Positions 8,782-17,240 of a DNA stretch of 64,000 nt are shown in pieces. The position numbers were made by a program, and so were the translations under genes. The notes under the pieces were generated by a model. The model searched no databases, had not been told where the DNA came from, and saw only the letters and a list, made by a program, of their open reading frames with translations. This DNA comes from Actinocrispum wychmicini (lineage in GTDB: Bacteria > Actinomycetota > Actinomycetes > Mycobacteriales > Pseudonocardiaceae). Numbering within the stretch: position 1 is the first letter of the stretch; each line of letters opens with the position of its first letter. The DNA is taken from NCBI RefSeq assembly GCF_004345645.1, contig NZ_SLWS01000003.1:620001-684000 (forward strand). The letters are read 5' to 3'.

Positions 8782-10476
8782 GTGAGCGACGACAGCGCCT
8801 CAGTGGGCGAGGTGCTGGCGGCCAGCGATGTCGCGTTTGCCGTCACCGACCAGCGGTGCCGGGTGAAGTGGGTGAACCCACGGATGGCCGAGCTGTTCGG
8901 GCTGAGCGCCGAGCAGAGTGTCGGTCGGTCCCTCCCGGCGTTGTTGGCGGGTGCCCCGGAGGCGCCGACGAATGGCCTGCCGGGGGTGGTGGTGTCCTGG
9001 CGGGGTGGCCAGGAGCACCGGTGGCTGGAGATCTCGTGTGCGGTGTTGTCCGGTGCGGATCTGTTGTTCCGGGCGACGGACGTGACGCGGTGGCGGGATC
9101 AGGAGCTGCGGGGTGCGAAGCTGGGCCATCGGCATGAGGATCTGCTGCGGATGGTGGAGGAGGATCCGCTGACCGGGTTGCCGAACCGGCGGGCGTTGAC
9201 CCGTGAGCTGGAGCGGCAGTTGGCGTTGGGTGGGCATGGCGCGTTGTTGCTGCTGGATCTGGACAATTTCAAGGACATCAACGACCTGCGTGGGCATCCC
9301 GCGGGTGACCGGGTGATGTGCACGTTGGCGAATCTGCTGCGGGACCGGTTGACCGACGGTCAGGTGGTGGGGCGGCTGGGTGGGGACGAGTTCGCGGTGG
9401 TGTTGCCGGGTGCGGACGAGCGTGAGGCGGTGGCGGTCGCGGACCGGTTGCGGACGGCGGTGGCGGCGATTCCGTTGAGTGGTGGCGCGGGTGGGACGCG
9501 GACGACGATCAGCGCGGGGGTGGCGCGGTTCGAGACGGGGGAGAGCTGGCAGGCGATCCTGGCGAACGCGGATCTGGCGTTGTACGCCTCGAAGGCGGCG
9601 GGTCGTAACCGGGTGACGGTGTACGAGCAGGGTCATTACACGGATACGGCGTTGCGGGTGTCGGTGTTGGACCGGTTGCGGGCGGCGTTGCAGGACGGCG
9701 GGTTCGCGTTGCACGCGATGCCGATGGTGAAGCTGACGTCCGGCCGGGTGGTGGGGCACGAGTTGTTGCTGCGGTTGGAGGACAACAAGCACCCCCGGTT
9801 GGGGCCGGGTGAGTTCCTGCCGGCGGCGGAGCGCAGTGACTTGGTGTTGGACATCGACCGGTGGGTGGCGGGTACGGCGATCGACGCGTTGGTGGAGCAT
9901 CCGTATCCGGGGCTCCGGTTCAATGTGAACGTGTCGGGGCGGACGCTGGAGGATGAGGATTTCGGTGATTTCGTGCTGGACCGGATCGCGGCGGCGGGGG
10001 TGGCGCCGGGGCGGTTGGGGTTCGAGATCACCGAGACGGCGGCGGTGACGAACCTGGACGCGGCGCGCAGTCTGGCGCAGCAGCTGCGGGCGTCGGGGTG
10101 TCGGATCACGTTGGACGACTTCGGGTCGGGGTTCGGGTCGTTCGTGCATTTGAAGCAGTTGCCGATCACCGGGTTGAAGATCGACGGCGAGTTCGTGCAC
10201 GGTATCGACTACGGCAGCCGGGACACGGTGTTGGTGAGCGGGATCGTGGACATCGCGCGTGGCCTGGGTTTGTCGGTGGTGGCTGAGTGGGTGGAGCGGC
10301 CGACTCAGGTGCAGGCGTTGTCGCGGTTGGGGGTGCGGGTGGCGCAGGGCTTCCACTTGGGGCGTCCGGAGCCGTTGAACGCGTTGTTGGCGCGCCCGAA
10401 TGTGGGGTTGCCGCAGCGTCCGCAGTCGATGGAGGAGGCGGCGGAGCAGAACCGGGCCCGCGCGGAGAACGCCTAA
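8782..10476 (+). CDS. PAS-GGDEF-EAL cyclic-di-GMP protein
   Basis: The 564-residue protein turns c-di-GMP signalling over. An N-terminal PAS domain spans residues about 8-115. The diguanylate cyclase domain has a canonical active site, GGDEF at 200-204, with DLDNFKDIN upstream. The phosphodiesterase domain keeps Glu327, though in the variant motif HELLL instead of EAL, plus NVNVSG, FEITETA, the Asp pair at 445-446 in LDDFGSGFGS, LKIDGEFV and VVAEWVE. Both activities therefore look possible. No membrane segment is present, so the sensor is cytosolic. GTG at 8782 follows GAGGGTG. The stop overlaps the convergent oxidoreductase by 4 bp. Confidence 0.93.
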   Translation: MSDDSASVGEVLAASDVAFAVTDQRCRVKWVNPRMAELFGLSAEQSVGRSLPALLAGAPEAPTNGLPGVVVSWRGGQEHRWLEISCAVLSGADLLFRATDVTRWRDQELRGAKLGHRHEDLLRMVEEDPLTGLPNRRALTRELERQLALGGHGALLLLDLDNFKDINDLRGHPAGDRVMCTLANLLRDRLTDGQVVGRLGGDEFAVVLPGADEREAVAVADRLRTAVAAIPLSGGAGGTRTTISAGVARFETGESWQAILANADLALYASKAAGRNRVTVYEQGHYTDTALRVSVLDRLRAALQDGGFALHAMPMVKLTSGRVVGHELLLRLEDNKHPRLGPGEFLPAAERSDLVLDIDRWVAGTAIDALVEHPYPGLRFNVNVSGRTLEDEDFGDFVLDRIAAAGVAPGRLGFEITETAAVTNLDAARSLAQQLRASGCRITLDDFGSGFGSFVHLKQLPITGLKIDGEFVHGIDYGSRDTVLVSGIVDIARGLGLSVVAEWVERPTQVQALSRLGVRVAQGFHLGRPEPLNALLARPNVGLPQRPQSMEEAAEQNRARAENA

Positions 10477-11408
10477 CCAGCGGTTTTCTGATCGGGTCGG
10501 AGCACGATCTTGCCGTGGGTGTGTCCTTGTTCCAGGTCGCGGAACGCGTCCCGGACCTGTTCTAGTGGGTAGGTGCGGGCGATCGGCACTTCGAGCTCTC
10601 CGCGTGCGGCGAGCCGGGCCAGCTCGCCGAGTACGACCGCGCACGCTGCCGCGCCTTCGCCGTCGGTCCGCGCGCCGATCTTGGCCGCGGCGTGCCAGTC
10701 GCGGATCGTGTTGATCCGCTGGGGCCGTACGCCGAGCTCCACGGCCAGTCGCACGTAGCCGTTGCCGACCGTGTCGATGAACGCGTCGACGTTCCCGCCG
10801 GTGGCCTGCTGGATCCGGTCGGCCACACCGTCCCCGTACTGGACCGGGACGATGCCGTGGTCCTTCAGCCAGGTGTGGTTCGGTTCGCTCGCCAGCCCGA
10901 TCACTGTGGCGCCGCGCCGCCGCGCGAGCTGCGCGGCGAGAGACCCGACGCCGCCTGCCGCGCCGGACACGACGACGGTGTCGCCTGGTTCGGGGTCGAC
11001 CGCGAACACGGTGGCGTACGCGGTCGTGCCGGCCACGTACAACGACCCGGCCGCGTCCCAGGGCAGCCCTTCTGGTCGTGGGGTCAGGTTGACGTCGTTG
11101 ACCGTGACGAACTCCGCGTGGCTGGCCCTGGTGTGGGTGAAGCCGAGGATCTCGTCGCCCACCGCGACGCCACGCACGTGCGGGCCGGCTTCCACCACGA
11201 CGCCGGCCAGGTCGCTGCCCTGTCCGGAGGGGAACGTCGCCGGCCACCGCTCGTGTAGCTGGCCGGCGCGGATGTGGGCCTCGCCGGGTTGGATCCCGGC
11301 CGCGCGGACCTCGACCAGCACCTGCCCGGGGCCGGGCGCCGGCCGGTTCACCTCCTCCACCCGCAGGACATCGATCCCGCCGTACTCGTGGAACCGCACC
11401 GCCTTCAT
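10473..11408 (-). CDS. NADP-dependent quinone oxidoreductase-like enzyme (zinc-free MDR)
   Basis: The 311-residue protein belongs to the medium-chain dehydrogenase superfamily, quinone-reductase branch. It begins MKAVRFHEYGGIDVLRVEEV and has GSDLAGVVVEAG in the GroES-like half. Its nucleotide-binding motif is VVVSGAAGGVGSLAAQLARRRG. It lacks the structural-zinc cysteines. The frame stays open far upstream on the minus strand, but that part is antisense to the regulator gene; ATG at 11408 is the family start. It is divergent from an XRE/MmyB regulator (132 bp gap), a common arrangement in actinomycetes that suggests control by that regulator. Confidence 0.9.
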   Translation of the reverse strand: MKAVRFHEYGGIDVLRVEEVNRPAPGPGQVLVEVRAAGIQPGEAHIRAGQLHERWPATFPSGQGSDLAGVVVEAGPHVRGVAVGDEILGFTHTRASHAEFVTVNDVNLTPRPEGLPWDAAGSLYVAGTTAYATVFAVDPEPGDTVVVSGAAGGVGSLAAQLARRRGATVIGLASEPNHTWLKDHGIVPVQYGDGVADRIQQATGGNVDAFIDTVGNGYVRLAVELGVRPQRINTIRDWHAAAKIGARTDGEGAAACAVVLGELARLAARGELEVPIARTYPLEQVRDAFRDLEQGHTHGKIVLRPDQKTAG

Positions 11409-11540
11409 CGCGTGATCACCGCTCTTCCTCGTTCGGACAGACCTCGACCTTGCCTGGCCGTCGACGGGTCGGGAACGGAGCGGTCTTCCTAGGATCGGCG
11501 GTCCGAGGATGCGTTCGACGAACGGTGATATCACTACGGG

Positions 11541-12416
11541 ATGGGGATACACCGCGAGGACCTCGCCGACTTCCTGCGCCGGTCCCGGGGTCGGTTGACG
11601 CCACGGGACGTCGGGCTGGTCGAGGGGCCGAGGCGGCGTACGCCGGGGCTGCGCCGTGAGGAGGTCGCGGCGCTCGCCGGGATGTCGGCGGACTACTACA
11701 TGCGGCTTGAGCAGGCCAGGAGCCCGCAGCCGTCGGTTCAGATGCTGGTCGCGCTCACCCGTGCGCTGCGGTTGACCACGGACGAGCGGGACCATCTCTA
11801 CCTGCTCGCCGGGCATCGCCCGCCGGAGGGGACGCGGGCCGGGGAGTACCTGCGGCCGAGCATGCTGTACCTCCTGGACCGGCTGGACAGCGTGCCGGTC
11901 CAGGTCCTGAGCGATCTGGGCGACCTGTTGGCGCACAACGACATGGCGCAGGCGTTGTTCGGGTGCGTGTGCACGGTGGCCCGGGAGGACCGCAACATCG
12001 TGCTGCGCTGGTTCACCGAGCCGGCCGTGCGGAGCCACTTCGCGGCCGAAGAGCATGCGGAGCATGCCCGGCAGCTGGTCGCCGACCTGCGCGCGGCGGT
12101 GGCCCGTCGTGGGGACGAGGCGGCGTCCCGCGCACTCGTCACGCGGCTGCGCGCGGCCAGCGCCGAGTTCGCGGCGCTCTGGGACCGCCACGAGGTCGCG
12201 GTGCGCAGGTCGCACCCGTACCGGCTGATCCATCCCGAGCTCGGCCGGATCGAGTTCGACTGCGAGGTGCTGGCGACGCCCGCGGCGGACCAGCGACTGC
12301 TGGTCTTCACCCCGCCGCCCGGCGGCACCGACGCGTTGGACATGCTGCGCGTCCTGGGCCCGCAGCACCGGCACGACACCGCGGCGACGAGCACGTCCGC
12401 GAACGACCGTTCCTAA
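11541..12416 (+). CDS. XRE-family regulator with MmyB-like ligand domain
   Basis: An N-terminal helix-turn-helix (residues about 5-75) carries RRRTPGLRREEVAALAGMSADYY and LEQARSPQPS, the signature of this large actinobacterial family. The remaining 200 residues form the PAS-like MmyB domain, with NDMAQALFG, RWFTEP and SHPYRLIHPELG. MmyB-type domains have been reported to bind fatty acids. The neighbouring divergent quinone oxidoreductase is the likely target. ATG at 11541. Confidence 0.92.
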   Translation: MGIHREDLADFLRRSRGRLTPRDVGLVEGPRRRTPGLRREEVAALAGMSADYYMRLEQARSPQPSVQMLVALTRALRLTTDERDHLYLLAGHRPPEGTRAGEYLRPSMLYLLDRLDSVPVQVLSDLGDLLAHNDMAQALFGCVCTVAREDRNIVLRWFTEPAVRSHFAAEEHAEHARQLVADLRAAVARRGDEAASRALVTRLRAASAEFAALWDRHEVAVRRSHPYRLIHPELGRIEFDCEVLATPAADQRLLVFTPPPGGTDALDMLRVLGPQHRHDTAATSTSANDRS

Positions 12417-12512
12417 GCCGCAGTCGCCCGTTGTGCTGCCCGAAAGGTAGGCCCCGGCGGGACATCCGGTGCCGGATAGTGACGCGCGAACCACCTACGG
12501 AGGGGAGCCGTC

Positions 12513-13481
12513 ATGTGGGGTCGTCGGGTGCTGGCGGGTGTGCTGGCCGGGGCGGGGCTGGTGGTGGCGGGCTGCGGCGGGGCGACGCCCAGCACCGGCA
12601 CCCCAGGGAACACTGCGGCGAACACCGCAGGCAACACAGCGAACAGCGCGGTGAGCGACAGCAACGCGGCGGTGGGCGCCTCGTCCGGCGCGGCTGAACC
12701 ACCGGGCGCCCGGGACATCGGGAAAACCGTGTGGCTCAACGGGTTCAAGGTGACCGTCCGCAAGGTCACGGTCGAGAAGTCGACGGCCACCTTCGACCTG
12801 GTGGCCGAGAACCTCGGCCCGGACCCGGCGACGTTCGACGGGAACGGGCAGATGTCACTGTCGTCCGGCGGGGTGAACCAGTACCAGGTGTCGAAGACGG
12901 ACACGCCCCAGGTGCCGGGGAACGCGGCCGGCGCGGGCACCGTCTCCTTCGCGGTGGACAACAAGTTCCGGCTGGAGCAGGCGGTGCTGACGCTGGGCCG
13001 GGCGGCCGACCAGCAGGCGGTCGTCCCGCTCGGCGACACCGGCACGCTCATCGCCCACCACCCGGTGGCGGTGGGTGTGCAGGCGAAGCTGAACGTGACC
13101 GACTCGTTGGACAACATCACCACCACGGTCACGGCCGCCGAGGTCCGCGCCGACGTGCCGGAGAAGCACAGCGAGGCGCCGGCCAAGAAGGTGTACCTGC
13201 GGCTGACCTACGACCTCACGACCGTCGGGGCGTGGACGACCTCCTACCTCGGCAGCAACTTCTCGTTGACCCTGCCGAGTGGTTTGTCGGTGGTCACCGC
13301 GGTGTCGCCGATCGACGCGGTCAGCGGGGACAACAGCCGGACCGGGGTGTACGCGTACTTCCTGGTCGACGACCCGGCCCAGGGCAGCTACACGCTGACC
13401 TTGAAGTCGGAGAAGCAGACCCCGACGAGCACCACCTTCGTCCTGCCGGACACGGTCGCGGCCGCCGGCAAAGGCCGGTAG
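12513..13481 (+). CDS. exported lipoprotein, DUF4352-like repeats, function unknown
   Basis: MWGRRVLAGVLAGAG is followed by the lipobox VVAGC, then a 60-residue Asn/Thr/Ala-rich linker and two probable immunoglobulin-like beta domains (about 70-180 and 190-310). The second half contains YLRLTYDLTTVGAWTTSYLG. The layout resembles actinobacterial surface lipoproteins with DUF4352-type domains, but this is a weak structural impression. GGAGGGG precedes the ATG. A strong hairpin follows the stop, so it is probably a single transcription unit. Confidence 0.7.
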   Translation: MWGRRVLAGVLAGAGLVVAGCGGATPSTGTPGNTAANTAGNTANSAVSDSNAAVGASSGAAEPPGARDIGKTVWLNGFKVTVRKVTVEKSTATFDLVAENLGPDPATFDGNGQMSLSSGGVNQYQVSKTDTPQVPGNAAGAGTVSFAVDNKFRLEQAVLTLGRAADQQAVVPLGDTGTLIAHHPVAVGVQAKLNVTDSLDNITTTVTAAEVRADVPEKHSEAPAKKVYLRLTYDLTTVGAWTTSYLGSNFSLTLPSGLSVVTAVSPIDAVSGDNSRTGVYAYFLVDDPAQGSYTLTLKSEKQTPTSTTFVLPDTVAAAGKGR

Positions 13482-13496
13482 CGGACACCGCCCGCA

Positions 13497-13521
13497 GCCC
13501 CCGATCCCCTGGATCGGGGGC
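13497..13521 (+). terminator. hairpin terminator after the lipoprotein gene
   Basis: A perfect 11-bp stem (13497-13507 with 13511-13521) and a 3-nt loop lie 15 bp after the stop codon. No T tract follows, which is usual for GC-rich actinomycete terminators. Confidence 0.7.
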
Positions 13522-13817
13522 TTGTCTGTGTCATTAGCATCGCGACGCGTGGTGTAGTCCGCGTCGGTGCTGTGCAATCGTCATCGCCGGTGCCAGGATG
13601 TTGGACATTTCCCGACGGACGGCGGGGGTTCGCGGTGTGGCGATCTGATCACGATTGTGTTGCCGCCGTAACCCGGCCCCGGGACCCGCCACGTCGGACT
13701 CGGCGATGGAAAACGCCTGGTGGGCGCGTTGCCCTGGGATTGTCACCCGTACGGGTAGGGCTTATTCCTCGACTGGACAAGAGGGTGACCTCGGTGCAAG
13801 GTGACCCGCGAGCTAGG

Positions 13818-13831
13818 TTGGTACAGACCAA
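13818..13831. promoter_or_regulatory. HutC/DasR-like operator candidate
   Basis: The perfect dyad TTGGT-acag-ACCAA shares the TGGT..AGACCA core of the Streptomyces DasR-responsive element (10 of 12 core positions; the flanks are poorer). It lies 113 bp upstream of the binding-protein start of a carbohydrate importer, where such an operator would be expected. Identification with DasR is inference. Confidence 0.4.
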
Positions 13832-13895
13832 TGCAACAAGACTGCATCTTTGTGTTGACTTCTGCTTGAAACTGCCGGAATAGTTGCACAACCGC

Positions 13896-13917
13896 TCAAG
13901 ACGGCCTGCTGTCTTGA
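13896..13917. promoter_or_regulatory. 7-bp inverted repeat upstream of the ABC operon
   Basis: TCAAGAC and GTCTTGA form a perfect dyad with an 8-bp spacer, 27 bp upstream of the binding-protein start codon. The position suits a repressor site overlapping the 5' end of the transcript, or a leader hairpin. The regulator is unknown. Confidence 0.4.
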
Positions 13918-13943
13918 CACAATGCTCTCTAGGTGGTGACTGG

Positions 13944-15383
13944 ATGCGATCGATGGTTGACGGTACGCGACGCACGTCCGCTGTCGTGCTGGGCGCGGCC
14001 GTCTCGCTCGTGCTGGCCGGCTGCGGCTCGTCGAACGACGGCGGTTCGGGCGGAGGCGGTGGCGGGGGCGCCACCGACGACGGACACCTCGTCGGCGAGC
14101 AGGAGTACATGTCGGCACCTTGCCCCGAGGTCGGGGTCAAGCCGACCCAGACGACGTTCACGTACTGGTCGATGTGGACCAAGGACGAACCGCAGGGCCG
14201 GCTGCTGCAGAAGGCGTTCGACTGCTTCAAGCAGAAGGCCGGGGTCACCGTCAACGTGCAGTGGCTCGGCCGGAAGTTCCTCACCCAGAACGTGGCGCCG
14301 GCACTGAACACCGACACCGTGCCGGACCTGATCGACCAGGACATCAGCCAGGTGAAGGCCGCGGTGGTGGACGCGGGCGGCACCCAGGGCCTGGACGACG
14401 TGCTGGCGATGAAGACCGGCGAGGCCGGCGGCAAGACCGTCAAGGACGTCATCCCCGAGTCGCTGTACAACCTGCCGGCCAACAAGGACAAGGACGGCAA
14501 GATCTTCGAGATCCCCTACGAGGTGCTCTCGAACGCCTGGTGGTACAACAAGGACAAGGTCAAGGACTTCACCGAGCCGAAGACCATCGACGACCTGTTC
14601 AAGCTGCTCGACAAGGCCAAGGCCGGCGGCGGTGCCATCGCCCAGGACGGTGACATCGACTTCTACAACGCCTACTTCGTCTCCCAGGTCGCCGAACGGT
14701 ACGTGGGCGCGGGCGCGATGCAGAAGGCGGCGGCCGACAAGACCGGGCAGTCGTGGAAGACCGAGGCCGGCTACCTGAAGGCCGCGCAGGTCGTGGCGAA
14801 GATCGCCAAGGGCGGCTACCTCATCGACGGCTGGGACGCCGGCAAGTTCCCGCAGATCCAGCAGCGCTGGGCGGACGGCGACGCCTCCTACCTGTTCGTC
14901 GGGTCGTGGGGCCCCAGTGAGACCCGCGAGTACCTGGGCAAGCAGGGCGGCGGCAAGGCCATCAACTACGGGTCGTTCCAGTTCCCGAAGCCCGACGACG
15001 CCACCCACGACACCGTGGAGTTCCTGCCGATCGGATGGGCGGTGACCAAGAAGGCCAAGAACCCGGACGCCGCCAAGGCGTTCATCGCGTACTTCGCCAA
15101 CAAGGACCTCGCCCGCGGCATCCCCGCGGTGGCCGACAACCTCGCGCCACGGCCGGAACTGCCCGTGCCGGACGACCTGAAGCAGCTCAACAGCGTCCTG
15201 ACCGACCAGAAGAAGGAAAAGGTCGTGTTCATGGACTCGCTCGACTCGCTCTACGGCGGCAACTTCGTCAAGAACGTGCTCTACCCGCTGAACAACGACC
15301 TGCTCAAGGGCAAGATCACCGCGCAGCAGTTCGTCGACGGCATGGCCAGCAAGACCGCGGACTACTGGAAGACCCAGGGATGA
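13944..15383 (+). CDS. carbohydrate ABC transporter substrate-binding lipoprotein
   Basis: The 479-residue protein has a signal peptide ending at the lipobox LAGC and a long Gly-rich linker. It then shows the cluster-B/family-1 sugar-binding fold, with TFTYWSMWTKDEPQGRLLQKAFD, IPYEVLSNAWWYNKD and the hinge segment FPQIQQRWADGDASYLFVGSWGP. ATG at 13944 is preceded by AGGTGGTG; the upstream ATG-like codon at 13884 would bury the signal peptide. Its stop overlaps the permease ATG (ATGA). The sugar cannot be read from sequence; amino sugars or oligosaccharides are suggested only by the DasR-like upstream dyad. Confidence 0.9.
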   Translation: MRSMVDGTRRTSAVVLGAAVSLVLAGCGSSNDGGSGGGGGGGATDDGHLVGEQEYMSAPCPEVGVKPTQTTFTYWSMWTKDEPQGRLLQKAFDCFKQKAGVTVNVQWLGRKFLTQNVAPALNTDTVPDLIDQDISQVKAAVVDAGGTQGLDDVLAMKTGEAGGKTVKDVIPESLYNLPANKDKDGKIFEIPYEVLSNAWWYNKDKVKDFTEPKTIDDLFKLLDKAKAGGGAIAQDGDIDFYNAYFVSQVAERYVGAGAMQKAAADKTGQSWKTEAGYLKAAQVVAKIAKGGYLIDGWDAGKFPQIQQRWADGDASYLFVGSWGPSETREYLGKQGGGKAINYGSFQFPKPDDATHDTVEFLPIGWAVTKKAKNPDAAKAFIAYFANKDLARGIPAVADNLAPRPELPVPDDLKQLNSVLTDQKKEKVVFMDSLDSLYGGNFVKNVLYPLNNDLLKGKITAQQFVDGMASKTADYWKTQG

Positions 15384-16293
15384 CAGTCCAGCTGGCGCCG
15401 CCGCGCACGTCGCCCGCCGCAAACGGCTGTTCTGGCCGTTCGTCATTCCCGCCCTGGTGCTCTACGGCGTGTTCCTGATCCTGCCGACGATCGCCACCGT
15501 GGTGCTGAGCTTCTCCAACTGGAAAGGCGCGGGCGACACCCCGCAGTTCAACGGCTTCACCCAGTACACGCGGATGTTCGGCGACGAGGGATTCCAGCAC
15601 GCGTTCCTCAACACGCTCTCCTACATCGCGCTCGGCGGCGTCGGCACGTTCATCCTGGCGTTCCTGTTCACCATGGTGCTGCGGGACATGCGCGGCAACA
15701 AGCTGATCCGCGCCATCCTGTTCTTCCCGAACATCGTGGCCCCGGTCGCGCTGGGCATGTTCTTCGGCGTGGTGTACCGCTACCAGCCCGGTCGCCAGGG
15801 CCTGGCGAACTTCCTGCTGGAGAGCGTCGGGCTGAAAGGCGTGAAGTTCCTCGAGGCCGACACCGTCACCTGGGTGGTGCTCGGGTCGATCATCTGGGCG
15901 TCGTCCGGGTTCTACATCACCATCCTGATGGCCGCGGTCGACCGGATCCCGCCGTACCTCTACGAGGACGCCTCGATCGCCGGCGCGTCCCCGTGGCAGA
16001 AGTTCCGCAACATCACCCTGCCGCTGACCTGGGACGTGGTCGGCATCGCCGGCGTGCTGTGGACGATCAACGCGGTCAAGATCTTCGAGCTGGTGTTCGT
16101 GATGGCCGGGTCGGGCACGTACGCGCCCCCGATCCACTCCTGGACGCTGGGCATCTTCGTGTTCGACCGGTCCTTCGGCGACACCCCCGCGTACGGCACG
16201 GCGTGCGCGTGCGCGGTCGTGATGATCGCCCTGGTGTCGGTGTTCGTGGTGGCGTTGCGCAGGCTGCTGCGCCGCGAAGCCATCCAGTTCTGA
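15380..16293 (+). CDS. carbohydrate ABC permease 1 (MalF type), apparent 5' frameshift
   Basis: From 15457 on, the frame encodes a binding-protein-dependent permease: about six membrane helices, a cytoplasmic EAA loop (EDASIAGASPWQKFRNITLP) and a periplasmic NTLSYIALGG segment. The frame has no ATG or GTG early enough. Upstream codons in that frame already read RRKRLFWPFVIPALVLYG, the normal start of helix 1. The expected start, ATG at 15380 overlapping the binding-protein stop, lies in another frame and hits a stop at about 15478. A one-base indel near 15400-15425 would join them. It is a real mutation, an assembly error, or start at an unusual codon. GTG at 15457 would cut helix 1 in half. 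Confidence 0.75.
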
Positions 16294-16306
16294 GAGGCGA
16301 CCGCAC

Positions 16307-17227
16307 GTGGCCATCGCACTATCCACAGTGGACGACCGACCGGTCCGCAAGGCCCCGCGGCGCCCCAAACCCGCGCCCGGCACCAAACGGCTCTCGCCGC
16401 TGCGGGTGATCGGCACGCTCGTGGTGTGGCTGTTCACCGCGTTCAACATCCTGGTGCTGTACTGGCTGATCGGAGCGGCGTTCAAGACCCCGCTGGAGAT
16501 CTTCCGCAACCCGCTGGACCTGCCCCGGCAGCTGTTCGTCACCGGCCGGCCGTTCCGCAACTTCGCCTACGCGTGGGACTCCGCGGAGTTCGGGCACGCG
16601 TTCCTGATCACCGTGATCCTGGTGGCGGTCTGCTCGGTGGTGATCGTGCTGATCTCCGCGCCCGCCGCGTACGCGCTGTCCCGGCTCGGGGTCCGCGGGT
16701 CCGGGCCGCTGACCGGGTTCATCGCGATCGGCATGGGCATCCCGTTCCAGACCGTGATCATCCCGCTGTTCATCGTGCTGGCCAAGGTCAAACTCACCAA
16801 CAACCTGTTCGGCCTCGGCGTGGTGTACGTGGCGCTGTCGCTGCCGTTCACGGTGTTCCTGCTGACCGGGTTCTTCCGGTCGCTGCCCGACGAACTGGAG
16901 GAGGCGTCCGCGATCGACGGCGCGTCGCCGACCCGGACGTTCTGGTCGATCATGCTGCCGCTGGCCCGGGGCGGCCTGATCACCGCGTTGATCCTCAACG
17001 CCATCGGGCTGTGGAACGAGACCCTGCTGGCGATCGTGTTCCTGCAGGAGAACGCGAACTTCACGCTGTCGCGGGCGCTGTTCACCTTCTACAACGCCGC
17101 GTCCTACCAGTCGGAGTACGGCGGCCTGCTGGCCGGGGTGGCGATCATCGTGCTGCCCATGCTCGTGCTCTATATCCTGCTCGCTCGTCGGATCATCACC
17201 GGCCTCACGCTCGGCGCCGGGAAGTAG
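16307..17227 (+). CDS. carbohydrate ABC permease 2 (MalG type)
   Basis: The 306-residue permease has a basic N-terminal tail and six predicted helices. Its EAA loop reads DELEEASAIDGASPTRTFWSIMLP, the contact site for the ATPase. It starts with GTG at 16307, 13 bp after the first permease, and is followed by the ATPase after 13 bp, so it is part of one operon. It would form the heterodimeric channel with the product at 15380. Confidence 0.92.
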   Translation: MAIALSTVDDRPVRKAPRRPKPAPGTKRLSPLRVIGTLVVWLFTAFNILVLYWLIGAAFKTPLEIFRNPLDLPRQLFVTGRPFRNFAYAWDSAEFGHAFLITVILVAVCSVVIVLISAPAAYALSRLGVRGSGPLTGFIAIGMGIPFQTVIIPLFIVLAKVKLTNNLFGLGVVYVALSLPFTVFLLTGFFRSLPDELEEASAIDGASPTRTFWSIMLPLARGGLITALILNAIGLWNETLLAIVFLQENANFTLSRALFTFYNAASYQSEYGGLLAGVAIIVLPMLVLYILLARRIITGLTLGAGK

Positions 17228-17240
17228 GGAGAGCTCCTAG

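Larger units (their letters stand above)
13482..13943. other. intergenic region upstream of the carbohydrate ABC operon
   Basis: This 462-bp gap holds the terminator at 13497-13521, the candidate operators at 13818-13831 and 13896-13917, and a weak promoter-like TTGACT at 13855-13860 with an AT-richer block about 17 bp downstream. I see no coding frame or RNA gene that I can support in 13522-13817. Confidence 0.5.

Noticed and set aside
10473..12494. 673-codon open frame on the minus strand
   Set aside because: Only its last 311 codons encode the oxidoreductase; the first half is antisense to the XRE regulator and shows no protein-like composition.
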